Shown in pieces: positions 34,845 to 51,550 of a stretch of 64,000 nucleotides of DNA (its first letter is position 1; each line of letters starts with the position of its first letter). This stretch comes from Sesamum alatum (taxonomy: Eukaryota; Streptophyta; Magnoliopsida; Lamiales; Pedaliaceae). The position numbers were made by a program, and so were the translations under genes. The stretch is from contig JACGWO010000003.1 of NCBI GenBank assembly GCA_034509735.1, positions 36,850,466-36,914,465 on the forward strand, read 5' to 3'. The notes under the pieces are model-generated. The model was given only the letters and a program-made list of their open reading frames with translations, did no database searches and was not told the origin of the DNA.

Positions 34845-36286
34845 TGGAGAAGTTGATATTTTAAATGGAAATGGATAGACATCATGGGAAATCGAAAGGA
34901 CTAAACTGCCACTGCCTTAACTTCTTCCTTATAACTACCCTCTCTCGTTTTAGTGGGAATCTTCATTTATATTTTTGTATCATATATTGGGATTAAGTTG
35001 ACGTGTGATTAACGAAAATTTTAACTTGAGTCGAGTTTGATCGAATTTAAATTGATTATATTTTAAAAAAAAAATTATCACCCCTAAATTCGTTGATCCT
35101 GTCGGTATGAATATTGCTCATTAATTATATTATAATTTTAATTATAATTATTCAATTTAAAAACTATTTTAGTATTGTAAACTAGGCATCATAAGTTTTC
35201 AATGATGCATAATTTATATATTAAATAATAAAAATTAATTTTATTTGAAACCCCTCTTCCTCTTTTGTTACGTGTTTTCCTTAGCAAAATCACCGTACCA
35301 AATTACAAATTCTCTCGGTACCAAAATACATTTGATACAGGTATCATTTTCACTCCAAATACTCTCATATGTTTCTAGTTTTATTTTCAATAAGGCTCAA
35401 ATGGATTTGATTTATATATAATAAGCTATTTAAATTTTGGCGCAATTTGGTTTGTACTGTCACAAATTCGTGGTCACTACTTCTAGTGTGATACATTTGT
35501 CGTGTGATTGACATACAATTCAAGAAAAGTCAGTAATCACGTGGAAAGTGTGATGTACTTGTCTGTGATTCATTTGGTTCGATCAGACTTGATTTGAGTA
35601 AAAAAAAAAATTCGTGATTGATACGTATCGTTTTGAAACTTAAAAATTAATACATGCATAAATATTACGCCAATATAAAACGTTAAAGTGTGACAGAAGA
35701 TCCTTCGGCCCTCGTTCCAAACAAACTTGAGTAGTTCTACTCAAATTAATGTCATTTGAATACAAAATTAAGGATGTTTTGCTACATTGATATTTCTAAG
35801 GGTACATTAGTAAAAGTCCTGCACCAATAACATTATTTTCAAATGACATTAATTTGAGTAGTCTCCCTGCTTTCATCAGAAGAATGTTTCTTGATTTGTC
35901 TTAGACATACATGTGGAGCACCTATATATATATATATGGGAGATGTTTTCAACTTCCAGCACCTAATAATTAATGGAATATAAAAGACTAACAAGAAAGA
36001 ATAATATTAACCATAAAATATATAATCACAAAATCAAAGTTATTACTATTAAGAGGTGTTTACTATAATAATTTTTAATATTTTTATTTTCTCATAATGT
36101 GTATTATTTTAAAAAATTAACAACGATAAATATTATGTTTGAAGTTTTAACATTGTTAATTAGTGATGCATATATAATAATAATAATTTAATAACAAAAC
36201 AACTATAATTAATCACAATTGTATTTATTATCATTAATCACTGGTTGTCTAAAGTGATAATTGTATGTATAACTTTTTTTTTTTTT
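34845..36286. other. Gene-free interval with a 24-bp inverted repeat
   Basis: Mostly AT-rich. A perfect 24-bp inverted repeat lies at 35737-35760 and 35838-35861, 77 bp apart; its left arm begins in a smaller palindrome, TTGAGTAGTTCTACTCAA (35727-35744). About 36050-36265 is CACTA-related AT-rich DNA ('caattaatcacaa' types). No gene. Confidence 0.5.
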
Positions 36287-36537
36287 GATAAATTACATCG
36301 AGCTCCCCTAATGTTTGATGCAATTATAAATATCTACTGGTTGTTTGAAAAATTACATCGAGTTCCTCTAATGTTTGATACAATAACAAATACCCCTTGT
36401 TGTTTGAAAAATTATTGATAACCCTACTAATAATGTTCGTCCAACAATTAACTCATTCCATTAGCTTCTGTTATAGTTTCATCCAGATTTTGTATTGAAT
36501 TGCTCAAAATGCCATTTTGGACCCTGAATTATAATTT

Positions 36538-36578
<41 letters not shown>

Positions 36579-36820
36579 TGTATAATAACATCAGTCTAGC
36601 ATCAAATTTTTATATTTGTTTTAATAACGTCCGTCCAACATAAATTTTTTTTATATTTTTTAGAATAAAATTTTAACAAGGGTATAAAATTGATATTTTC
36701 ACCTTACTGTCCAAGGATTATATAATTATATGATATATCGGAAGGTATTAATAATTTTTCAAACAACGAGAGGGTATTTATAATTGTATCAAGTCTTAGG
36801 TAGCTCGATGTAATTTACCC
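36287..36820. mobile_element. Foldback MITE interrupted by microsatellite
   Basis: The left end is GATAAATTACATCGAGCTCC; the complement of the right end is GGGTAAATTACATCGAGCTA. Both arms contain 'caattataaatac' and 'tgtttgaaaaatta'. Flanks are AC followed by T tracts on both sides, so a target duplication (ACTTTTTTT type) is possible but cannot be measured in the homopolymer. A (CA)n(TA)n microsatellite lies inside at about 36540-36580. Confidence 0.6.
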
Positions 36821-37724
36821 ACTTTTTTTTTTTTTAATCATTAACTACTATTAGTAACAACTTTGGCACTATAATTGTCATTACAATTAAAATCATAGAG
36901 ATCACTACTCTAACAAAAAAATATATATATAACTTAATTAATACGTATTATGAATGATAATTTTTCATATTATCCCTCAAGGCTTATTATATTAATACTA
37001 TATTTTCCTTCTGCAGTGAAACCTATTGTCAAACTCAAACACACTCTCATTTTTCTTGTGGATAAATCAACTATCAAGTGACATCATAGGTTTCGATCCA
37101 TTTAAAATTACCTCTATTTTCTAATATTTGTTCATTAATTGTTTGATACAAATTGTATTTGTTGAGAGAGACACATATGAAGAATTGCATCATTGGGATA
37201 GTAATGTAATTAAGAGATAAACTATAAAAACATAGGGTCAAAGCTGTTCTAGTGTGCTTAAATCCTCTCCCCTCAAGCAACCATTTCTTATCAATTATTT
37301 CATTTTCTTGAATGGTAAAATCGGTAGCACGATAAAATATTATTTGATTAATTCAATGAGATCGATGCTCCCACAATTAATACAGCCTATATGGAATAAG
37401 TTTGAGGATGATCTCGATTTGAAAGGTCGATTGTTATACATTTGGACGATCTCTAATTTTAATCCTTTAATATTTAAATCAGTTTACGTTCAGATAATTT
37501 GATAGAATCTTATATCTGGACTTTAAAAGTGCAATCTATCAACAGAGTATGCGGTATTCTTAATAAGACCTGTGTGTCAAAAAATGTAAAAATACATGAT
37601 TTTGATAGATAATTAGGATTTGCATTATCAATGGATTGGATTCAACTCGAGCATGATCGTACGGGAAAAAAGACACGTATGTTAACCTGATTGGATTTAT
37701 TGCATTTAGTAGTTTTTCAGTTGT

Positions 37725-37960
37725 GAGTTTTTTATTTTTTTTAGTTGGAAGCAATGAACTTTATTAATTGAAATAAAGCGATTACAATCAGTCCTGTCGG
37801 TATCACTATCGAACAGAAACAAATACAACAATATCACATCAACTAATATCTAATTATTACAGCAACAAATAATACCTACTATACAATTAAGATAACATCA
37901 TCCCACATAGAGATTTGAACCCATAATCTTTAAAATGATGGGGTTTTGAGTTGTGAGTTA
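37725..37960 (-). repeat. SINE-like repeat, copy 1
   Basis: This matches 42955-43190 over its full length: 'agttggaagc.atgaa.tttattaa', 'attacaatcagtcctgtc.g', 'attacagcaacaaata', 'catcccaca.ag'. Read on the minus strand it contains a B-box-like 'gggttcaaatctctatgtgg', so it is probably a tRNA-derived SINE. Both copies are in the same orientation. Confidence 0.6.
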
Positions 37961-38149
37961 ATGTCTGAAACTTGTGTGGGTGTTTGTTTGTAAGAGGGGG
38001 AAAGAATGGTGAGTGGTGAGATTCATGAATTTGAGTTTAAGTAACAGGTGATCAGATCATTTTGGAACATCAAATATGTCTATTATCGGAGACATTGCAC
38101 ATGCATATCCTCGCTCAACTCTGTCGGTTTTTTTTTTTTTTTTAATTTA

Positions 38150-38420
38150 GAAAAAACACAAGTAATTTTATGTGACATTGCAAATGAACAAATTATCTCT
38201 TATAAAAAAATAAAATGATAATTGACCTCTCTGTATTTTTTAAAATAAATCAATTTACCTCCTCGTATTTTTTAAAATGGAGCAATTTACCTCTCTCGAC
38301 AGGGAGGAATTTTGCTCCATTTTAGATAACACGGGGAGAGGTAAATTGCTAATTTTTTTATAGGGGGATAATTTGCTCATTTACAATATCACTGGAAGGT
38401 AAATTGCATTAAACCTGATT
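38150..38420. mobile_element. Foldback MITE
   Basis: Inverted arms: 'gacattgcaaatgaacaaattatc' type sequence at 38173-38197 pairs with the stretch around 38363-38395 (complement atattgtaaatgagcaaatt). Near the centre 'aaaatggagcaattt' pairs with 'ttgctccatttta'. No target duplication can be assigned because of the flanking T tract. No coding capacity. Confidence 0.55.
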
Positions 38421-38754
38421 TTTTTCTAAGCGGATGAGATGTTAAATAATCGTACTGTGATTTTTATATTCATTTTAAATACATTTATATCATAAATTAC
38501 AATATAACAGCCATAATAAGAAAATAATAATTTTTCAAAAATCTTCTACTATGTTCTAGATGAATAAACTAACATTAATTTGGCCTGCAGAGAAAGTATA
38601 TATTTTCCATAATTTATATGTATTAGGAAAAATGAAAAATAAGGAGATGTCTTTATTTTCTTGGGGAGGTGGGGCAAAAATGTAAAATCAGACATTGAGC
38701 CGAGAATAGCTCGAGGGCAAAAGGGTAACATTGAAGGCAAATGATTGTTACTGG

Positions 38755-39065
38755 TAGAAGAACGTGGGGTGGGCGTGGGGGCGACAAACTAAGATGATTT
38801 TGGGCGTCGGGGGGGTTGTCGTTAACGACGCTGACGTGGCGAGTAGGAGCAACATGATTGGTCCCACTCCTGACGTGTTAGCACCAACCGATGATCGCGA
38901 GTTGTCAGGACAGGCTGGTGCGCCGGATATGATCCAGCGGCTGACATGCCTCTGCCGAGATATCTCGGCCGTCAAATCATTTTTCCACGTTCGAGAATGA
39001 CAAGATATTACAACCGTAGTTGAATGATTTTGCGGGTGATACGACGACGTTGTATTCAAGGCTGG
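38755..39065. other. GC-rich island with ACGT-core motifs
   Basis: A 300-bp island of high GC lies in very AT-rich surroundings. It contains GCTGACGTGG (38830), CCTGACGTG (38870) and CCACGTT (38986), the cores of bZIP-type binding sites. Frames are open on both strands over 78 and 116 codons, but neither resembles a known protein. It may be a promoter or gene remnant, or captured DNA. Confidence 0.3.
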
Positions 39066-42000
39066 AATGTACAAAAGTACTGCACCATTTTGTTTCATAA
39101 ATCATTGTCAAACCCATGAATCAAATTTTGCGTGCGCTACATTTAACTCTTTTAAGGTAGTCATAATTACGAATACAAAATAATTATGATTATTTTTTAT
39201 TATTTAAAAATTTATAAATATTTTTTTAAATAAAAAATAATAACTTTTTTATTTATTTTTTTTATTTTTTATTTTAATTTTTAGTGAAAACTATGTATTT
39301 TAAATCTTGTGAAATGAGAATATATTTGGATTAGTTAATGAGATTGTACTTTATATCGAATTGTGGTGTTAAATCAATGTATTGTCAATGAGAATACGTA
39401 TAAACAAATATATTTTTACTTTAATTATTATTTATAAAATTGGAAATGAAATGGGTTCATTATTTGACGGTCATTAAAATTAAAGGGGTATTTATAATTT
39501 TCTACACAACGAAAATGTATTTATAATTATGTCAAATTTTAGGGATGACTAAATTTTGGGGTTGACTGTAATTTACCCTCAAAATTTTATCAAATAATAA
39601 TATATTATATTAAAACTTATAAATATTTTATTTTGAAATTAACGATACATTTAATTAACATTTATATATGTATTTGTTTTTTTTATTTTTTTTGCAAAAA
39701 AATCACTATGAACCCTTTTAAATATGTAACTTTCACCCCATTCATGATCTATTTTGTAATTAGTTCAGTATCAAACTTTAGCGGAAAGATAATTCTACAT
39801 AATTAATTCAAGAAATAGTAATTTTAAAGAATTAGCAATATATCATTGTTATTTTTATGGAAAAAACTATATATTTTTAAAAATAACATTTTATTTTAAA
39901 TGTCAGACGGAGCAACAAATTTGTCACTACTCATGTACTCTAAATTTGAATAACATTATACTGTACGTAATTCCCTAAAATGTTGACTCTTTGTCTCTCT
40001 CTTAAAAGGTAGAAGCGGCGATTATATTGTTATATTAATATTTGAATAAATTGAGCAATTGAATAATATATCGACTCATTTAATATATATCTATATAACT
40101 AAGAATTATAAAATAACAAATTAATCACAAAGTGAGATAAACACCCACACGTCTAATAGGACTCAAATTCATGACCTCAAACTACGTCATGAGACTTCTA
40201 TCTTAAGAGATCATCAGTTAAAATGTTGACTGTCTTGAACTACCAAGTGTATGGAGAATGACATTAAATTAAATAATTGTTGGGTTTAAATTTATTTGCG
40301 CTCAATTAAATTTATAAAATACTTAAATTAAAAATAGGAAATAAATGGAAATTCTAGTAAAAGAAATAAAACCTTTTGTCAACAATAGAAAAGTGAAAAA
40401 TAAGACCTCCATATATACTATATTTAGTGTCTACAATAGTTAGCATGTGCACTGTCACATGCTAGGACGGTGCGTCCTTGGTGTGTTAAATCTGAAACGT
40501 CAGATCAAATCAAACTCCTCCTTAATTTTTCCCTTTTTAACATAATTTCACGATAATAATAATTAAAAAAAAAACCCAACACTAATAGATGTTAAAATTA
40601 ACGGGGAACACACGTGAAAATTGCGTGTATGCGGGTCAAAAAGCAGTTAATTTGACCAAGGTTTAAAATTTTCATGCGTTTTCATCGAAATTATGGAAAC
40701 ATTTCCCTTTTCGATGTTATGGAAACAAAAATACATGGTAGTTTCGAAATTATCTAGTTTTCTTCGAAACACTTCATTTTTTTTAATTTTCCTTCGAAAT
40801 CTTTGATTTTCTTAAGAAACTTTTTATTTTTCTTAATTTTTCAGCGAAATATTTATTTCATACTTTTAGCTAAAAATATAGAAATTCTTGTGTTATACAT
40901 AAGTATTTCATTTAATGATAACAAATTTAATATTAAGCTAAATTAGTAATATTGTATGTACAAATATCAACGTAATATAAATATTTTATAACACATAGTT
41001 AAATATTTTTATAACACATAGTTAAACATAAATATTATATTATTATTTAGTTTCAATAGCAACTACATCAATAATAACTCCAAATACATAATTATACTAC
41101 ATAAAAATAATGCTAATTGGCTAAATGATACAAAATTAAACTACATATATTTGAATTAAAAAAAAGAATGATAATATTTTAAATTTTTTCTATGATGATT
41201 ATGTATGTTTCTTTAATTTTACGATTTTTTCTCAACGTTTTCGAAAAATTTCTAATATTTATAAACTCAAAACACATGTTGAAAATAAAACTTTGATCCA
41301 TGAATTTAACGTCTGTTAGTGGGAGGATTTTTTTTTTTGGCAACATTTGGCCTTTACTTTCAACTTGTAATGATATATAAAGTTAATTTAAAATTTCATA
41401 AATTATGGGGTCAAATTTAAAATGCCTTAGCAATTGATAGAGGTTATAACAATCATAGGAAAGAAATTATTGGCTTGACAATAATTGTGAACGACGAGAC
41501 CATAATTTAACATATCATTTGAATTTTTCGGATATTTTAAAATTTTGAATTGCACCATTACTTATTAATAAGTATAAATTTTAAACAACGACAAACATTC
41601 GATTCAATATAATTCAAATTTGTGAACATGGACATGTCTAGTGTAACTTAATAATTTTTTGGTGAAATTTGGTTATTATAACACTACACAATTGATTAAT
41701 CCTTACACTATAAATTATTATACCTTAAAATCATAGGAAATAAATATTATTTATCATAGTTAAATAAAATTAATGCGAAAATTTAATTTTTGACCTCGAT
41801 TAATCAATATTCATTATGATTTTGTTTATGATCAAAATATTTTTCATAATTTTTAACTATAACAAATATTTTAGCCTAAGTTACCAAAACAATAACTAAT
41901 AATCGTTACAGAATTATTATTAATTAATATCGACTATGATTCTTTGCTTTAATAATTAATCATGGTTAAAAGTTATATTTCTTTTTGGAAAAGTTTGTCT

Positions 42001-42346
42001 ATTTGTTTGTTTTTTTGGTCGCTTGCAAAGGGTAAGTATTAATTGCTTGAACAAATACATAGGGAGTAGCACATGTAATGTTAACATTATTACATCCAAA
42101 ATTAAATGAATCTTTGTCTTGTTGCCCCCAAAAGTGAGTATCCTAGGCATGCATCACAATTTTATTTTTTTATTTTTTAAAAAAAACTCTTGGTTTGGGT
42201 TTTGAGTTGCAGAAAAAAACATGTTCCACAAATTATATCTCTAGCTACTTGATCTTGTCTTTCCAATTTGTATTTATGCTCTTGTATATATTTTTCAATG
42301 AGAAATTGGATTATATTAATTATTACCCTTATGATTGATGAAATTG
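39066..42346. other. Gene-free AT-rich desert
   Basis: No gene. 39460-39600 is half of a foldback (ending 'gactgtaatttaccctc'). About 40070-40240 is a minus-strand SINE-like copy. A short palindrome, AGCATGTG/CACATGCT, is at about 40442-40463. 41680-41985 is CACTA-related DNA starting near 'cactacaca'. Confidence 0.45.
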
Positions 42347-42743
42347 GTTAATAAATTACAGCTACTTTTCATAAGATTTTACATAATTATAATTTACAAA
42401 CACCTCCCTGTTGTTTGGGAAGCTACAAATATCCCCTAATTTTAACATTCGTCTAACAACAAGACGATTCCATTAGTATTCGTTAGGTTTCTATCCAATT
42501 TTTACGGCAAATTGACCAAAATGACCTTTTGAATTATGAATTATAATTTTATATTTTTTTTAAAAAAAATTTAAGTTTTTTTATGGACTAGTGTGCCATT
42601 TTTTTTTTCTGTTAGAAAAAAAATCAACAAGAGTAAAGGAGAATCATCCACCTCACCCTTTAGGGGTTACATAATTTATTTTTCATTTTAGGGGGAAGTT
42701 TGTAATTATGTCATAACCTCATAGGAGATAGTTATAACTTACC
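42347..42743. mobile_element. Foldback MITE, decayed
   Basis: The left end is 'ggttaataaattacagct'; the complement of the right end is 'ggtaagttataactatc'. Internal landmarks (gttgtttgg, cgtctaacaac, ttgaccaaaatgacc) are shared with the elements at 21798-22220 and 62516-62931. No clear target duplication. Confidence 0.5.
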
Positions 42744-42779
42744 TTAGTAATATTTAGAAGCAATAATCATATTATTACA

Positions 42780-43190
42780 TCATATCTCAAGGAACCTATT
42801 AGTACATCAATATAATCCTTAATTTATGAATAACAAATAAATCACAATAAATTTACATAAAGTGAATAAGTATCCACACTTCTAATGGAATTTGAAACCA
42901 TGATTTTGTCCTTATTTACGGGACGTAACTGGTTGATATAATAATAAAAAACAGTTCTTTTCTTTTTTGAGTTGGAAGCGATGAATTTTATTAATTGAAA
43001 TAAAACAATTACAATCAGTCCTGTCAGTATCAATATTAGACGGAGACAAATACAACAATCATATTGACAATATCACAGAAACTAACATCTTGCTATTACA
43101 GCAACAAATAAACCTACTATATAGTAGAAACTAATCATCCCACACAGAAAATTCAAATCCATAACCTCTAGGATCATGGGGTCTCATTGG
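42780..43190 (-). repeat. Two SINE-like repeats end to end
   Basis: 42780-42960 is a minus-strand relative of the SINE at 11440-11610 (shared body 'ttatgtaaatttattgtgat'). 42955-43190 is the second copy of the repeat at 37725-37960. Confidence 0.55.
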
Positions 43191-43595
43191 CAAAAAATAA
43201 TTCTTTTCACAGTGAGTTTTATTGGTTATCTATCAGTGTTTTCGATTGTTACTAATGATAATGTCCCATTCACAAACTAAATGCTTTAAGCATAAAATAG
43301 ACATGTTAACAATAATAGGGAAGTTAGTGATGTGGATGCTTTATTTTACACACATAAAGAAGTAATTGTGTAGGCGTTGGATTCATTAATCCCATGTTGA
43401 TTACAGTTAAGTATTCTTTGTTCAGCCTTACAACAAAACTAGTGTCCTTCTCCAAACCTTAATTAATGGAAATGGGACCAATGTTTTATCATCAAAGTCT
43501 GTGTATTTATTGCTGATTATGAAGAAGTGGGGCCAATTAGTACCTCTATTCCAGGTTGAAATCTCCTCCAAGGGAGATTTGGACACCCCACAAAG

Positions 43596-44935
43596 TAGGG
43601 GTGTTGAATCAAATGGTCGGGCCGTCTCAACCAATCGGCCCAATTCAAATCGTACCGCAATTAGCGGGTTAAGAGTGGGTTGGATTGGTCTTGGGCTAAT
43701 AAAAAAAAAATCGTAATCTAGCAATCGGGTTTGGTTTCATACTTATGTAGACCGCATAGACCGCGCTCGACCGCAATAATAGTGATAATTGAAAAAAAAA
43801 ACTATAATTCTTGATAAATATATATAAGTTTTGATACTACATAAACTAATATTCAAGATAATAATAACAATTACGATATTTTTTATTGGTATTGATAATA
43901 TATGTATAAATTAATATATATAAATGAAATCAATTGTTCAACTAATTTTTGGTTATAGATACTTTTTTATATTTTTTTTATACAAATAATAAATGCAAAA
44001 ACTTATAATAGCTTACATCATCATATTGTTGTAATGTGTTTTATATTCATCTTAATATCTTATTTTATTTTAAATAATATAATATCTCAAATTTTTACAT
44101 TTCTGTTTATTGTGTTCCAACTAAACTATACAAAGAAAAAACAAGAAGAAGAAAAGAACAAAATAACATAACGTTATATATTCCTACAAGTAAATTAAGT
44201 TAGTATACATATATTTTTAGTGATTTAAATTTTATAAATAATTGATTAATAAAAATATGTAAACTATCATTATATTTCCAATTTATAGTGTTAATCTTTA
44301 TTTAATTTCTCAAATTACCTTATTTCTTCCATTAAAAACTAAAAATCTTCTTTTATTATTAAACTCATAAAATATTTTCTCCGCTTCCTTTGCGGTAAAT
44401 TAGTATAATATGTATGTATGATATAATAATATATTATCATTGCATAATAATAATAATCATCATAATAATAATAATAATTTATTATATAAATAGATACTTT
44501 TTCTAATAATCAAAACTTAAGAAATAAAAAATAGATAAGAGAGGAAAACAAAGAGTCTTCGAAGTTCAAACTCTTCAATGCCTTGTGACTTTTATTTTGT
44601 AAAATATTATTTGAAACTTGAGAGAGAACGCATAATGAATATTATTAATTTATTTAGTATGTAGAATTTTATTTATGACTTTAAAATATATATCTTGAAA
44701 TTACAAATTTTATATATTTAGAATAGTTGAACTTTATTTTTTTTCTTTTTATTATTATATAGGTGATTGATTTTATACTAAAGACCGCAAAACCCGCCCC
44801 AACCCAATTAGACCGCAAAGTGCGATTTTGATGATTGTCGGGCTGGGTTTGGGCTAAACTTTTGAAAAACCGCAAACATCGGGTTGGGCCGAAAAATTAC
44901 CTAAATTGGCCCAATCCGCACCGCGTACACTCCTA
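43596..44935. mobile_element. Non-autonomous hAT element
   Basis: A perfect 8-bp duplication, CCACAAAG, flanks it (43588-43595 and 44936-44943), the length made by hAT transposases. The ends are short imperfect inverted repeats: TAGGGGTGT on the left, TAGGAGTGT as the complement of the right. Within about 150 bp of both ends there are clustered 'cgggcc/ggcccaatt' and 'gaccgc' motifs, like hAT subterminal binding sites. The 1.0 kb interior is AT-rich with no transposase frame. Length 1340 bp. Confidence 0.8.
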
Positions 44936-45247
44936 CCACAAAGATTGCACATTTTTGGAAATAATGTTTTTTTTTAGGATTTTTTTTTTTTGGGAAATAA
45001 TGTTGAGGATTGATGGTTTATTATCTATACTATTATAAAATACAACAGAATTATCGTATTAATTTTTGAATATTTAAATTTATCCTTTAATGCATTCTAT
45101 TTTTTTAATAAAATTTAGTCATAATAATTAACATTTTTAATGAATTTATAAAATACCCCTCAAACTTGCACACTCCTCAAACTTTTGACACATTTATGGT
45201 TTGAAACTACTGTTCCATGATTGATAATCAACTCATCAATAAGAATA

Positions 45248-45738
45248 GGGATAATTACACCATCTCTCTTGAGATTTGATGTAATTACACGTAGATCTTG
45301 AAAAATTGTATCTAGTACTCCTGAAGTTTGCTCATGTGTAATAAATAGGTCCATCCATTGATCATAATTCACTGAGTTTACTAATATTAACAAAAAAAAA
45401 ATTGAATAAAAATCGATATATATCTTCGATTGACTTATTAATGATTTATTGTAGGCCAAACAAATCTTTCATGACTAAGCTACCCTTATAACGGTGAAAT
45501 TATACCTCATCACATGCATTAACGTGTAAAGATATATAAGGGTAGTTTGGTCATAAAAATATTTGTTTGGTTTACAATAAGCTAACAATAAGTCAATCAA
45601 TGGTAAATATTGACTTTCATTCTTTTTTTTTTATTAATATCAACAAATTCGGTGAATTTTAAATAACGGCAGGACTTATTTGTTATGATTATTTATACTT
45701 TTTAAATAACTGTAGGACTTATTTGTTATGATTGTCCC
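45248..45738. mobile_element. 491-bp foldback element, Mutator-type
   Basis: A perfect 9-bp duplication, ATAAGAATA, flanks it (45239-45247 and 45739-45747). The left end is GGGATAATTACACC; the complement of the right end is GGGACAATCATAAC. Long arms meet near 45500: 'gattgacttatt...caaacaaat' pairs with 'atttgtttgg...aataagtcaatc'. A longer relative lies at about 50601-51147. Confidence 0.78.
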
Positions 45739-45924
45739 ATAAGAATATTAACTATTTATACTTTTTAAATATTCTTACACATACGAAAACCCTTCTTGGG
45801 AGGAGCTTTAATTGCTAAGAAGATGAAGTCAACCAACTATATGATGTTGATAAGCACTAGAAAGTACCTTAGTTTTTTTTATAAAAGAAATAATAATAAT
45901 ACTATCCTTAGAAAATTTTACTTT

Positions 45925-46213
45925 CTTGGTGGTCCAGTGTTTAAATCAAGAAATCTTCATTTGATTTTTATAAGTACAGATTTCATTGAGAATTGAAGTT
46001 CGTCGCTTTATGTGGATGTATAATACACGAACGTATTTGATCAGTTCTCGAGTTTGATCATGTAGAACTTGCTACTTTATATGGGTGTATTACAAGGCAT
46101 ACACAATAATAACATGTCGAATATCAGAGTCAAATTGAAGTAAAAGGAGTTGGAGTCTATATAGCATCAAAATATATTACAAAACATGAAAGAGGAAAAC
46201 ATGGTTTTACATG
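45925..46213. other. SINE-like debris and CDPK 3' UTR
   Basis: 45930-46110 contains 'tttaaatcaagaaatctt' and two units of 'gaagttcgtcgctttatgtgg' / 'tagaacttgctactttatatggg' type. These recall the decayed SINE near 29905-30060. The final 100 bp are probably the CDPK 3' UTR. Confidence 0.35.
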
Positions 46214-49765
<3,552 letters not shown>

Positions 49766-50270
49766 CTCTCTTCTTGTACTATTTTCCTCCTCAAAACTCC
49801 CACTAAACAAATTCAAACTTGAGCATTACATAAATCCACCATAAAAATCAATACAAGACAAAAAATCAAGAACAGAAAGTATTACACAACATGAATGAAT
49901 GAATTCTGAAACAGTAAATACAAATCACACTATTTCCAAACAGTGTCAGTGTTTGAATGAATTAAAACCACTAAAACCCCATAAACAACAAAAGAAAAAA
50001 AGAAATCTTTTTCAGACCCTTATGCACGCAGAAGAACAGAAAATTCGAAAAGGAAGAAAAGTTAGATGAGCCCAGAAATTGGGAGGTCAGATTGGAAGAG
50101 TGAAGAGGAAAGAGGAAGAGTGGATCAGCGAAATACAGAAGAGTTGATCAATGTAATGAGAATCGAAGAGGAAAAAGAAAAGAAAGCGGCGATTGGGAAA
50201 ATGGAAGGGGTGTTTGCTTGTTGTGAACAAGTGATTAATAATAATGTTTACCAAGTCGCGCTCTCTCTCC

Positions 50271-50280
50271 ATTTATATCT
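50271..50280 (-). promoter_or_regulatory. Probable TATA box of the CDPK gene
   Basis: On the minus strand AGATATAAAT is followed by GGAGAGAGAGCGCG, about 505 bp before the start codon. The interval down to the ATG is C/T-rich, as in a long plant 5' UTR. A leader intron cannot be excluded. Confidence 0.45.
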
Positions 50281-50600
50281 TGTTAAGAAATAGGGATTGA
50301 TTAGGTTAGGGTTTTGAATTTCTTCTCCCCCTTTTCTTGAAATCAACGAGAATGAGAAATGAAGGTCAGACAAACGGACGGAGAGAGGGAGGGAAAAAGG
50401 TGGCAGGTTTTTCCGTTGGAAACTTGGAATGTTTCCAAACCGAATGCGCGTTTACCCCAACTTATTACATTTAATATTATCTTAATTAATTTCATTCTAA
50501 CCATTTAATACATCATTAAATTATTACCATTTCCAAACCCAAAACTGTAAATTATTTCTCTCTCTCTCTATTTCTTTTTTTTTTTTTTTTTGTATATTTA

Positions 50601-51147
50601 GGATAATTACACAATCACTTACAAGGTTTGGTGTGGTTACATGTGGCCCTATGTTGTTGAAATTACGTCTAACACCCCTGAGGTTTAATTTTGTCTAATA
50701 AATAGGACATTCCGTCAGTCGAAGTTTACGAAATTTGTTGATATTAACAAAAAATTTGATGAAAATTTATATTTTACCTTCGATTGACTTATTATTGATT
50801 TATTACAGATCAAACAAATCTTTTTAAAATCAAATTACCCTTATACATTATCATTTTAATGCATGTGAGTATGTATATCTTCAGCCTTATAAGGGTAGTT
50901 TAGTCAGAATTTTTTTTTGACTTGCACCAAGTCAGTAATAAGTTAATCGATGGTAAATATCAATTTGCATTCAGTTTTTTTTGTTAATATCAACAAATTC
51001 GACGAATTTTAACTAACGAATGGATCTATTTGTTAGACGCAAACGAACATCAAGGGTATTAGATATAATTTTTCAAACTACGTATTGGATACTGATGTAT
51101 TTGCATACAAAGATTGAAAAAACAAGGGATCATATTAGTTACAAGAT
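50601..51147. mobile_element. Foldback element related to 45248-45738
   Basis: The left end is GGATAATTACACAATCAC. Shared internal order with the 45.2 kb element: 'gtctaataaatagg', 'gttgatattaacaaaaaa', 'cttcgattgacttatt', 'cttatacatt', then the mirrored right half ('aagggtagtttagtca', 'aataagttaatcgatgg'). The right end is diverged and no target duplication is visible, so the boundary is approximate. Confidence 0.6.
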
Positions 51148-51467
51148 TGGCGTGGGCGTTTATAGACTGAGAGAGTAACCTCCGTCTCCGTGTGGAAAAT
51201 TATAAATGTAGCATTTAATTGCATTTACACTTAATAAATTCGCTTATTTATTTGAGTCGCATTTTCCGTATGTAAGTAATCGCCCTTAAATAAAATCTTG
51301 TATGTTTGGTGACAATATATATACTAGAGTTCATGACTCTGCACGTATGAACAAATTCAATTTATGCATTATATAATACATATATTAAAATTATTTTGGG
51401 ATAAGGTTTAATCATATCTACGTATAAAATGTTTGCAGAAGTGGTAAGCCACTAAGACAATAACGTC

Positions 51468-51545
51468 TGAATGATTCTTTGTCCGCATCCCACAATGTAT
51501 AGTTTATGAATGATTCTTTGTCCGCAATCCACAATATATAGTTTA
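51468..51545. repeat. 39-bp tandem duplication
   Basis: Two adjacent 39-bp units (51468-51506, 51507-51545) begin TGAATGATTCTTTGTCCGCA and end ATAGTTTA, with about three differences. The second unit runs into the target duplication of the next element. Confidence 0.8.
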
Positions 51546-51550
51546 TTATG

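Noticed and set aside
49766..49816. Seventeen-residue N-terminal extension of the CDPK frame
   Set aside because: It would begin with TTG, not ATG, and would bury the MGNIC myristoylation start.
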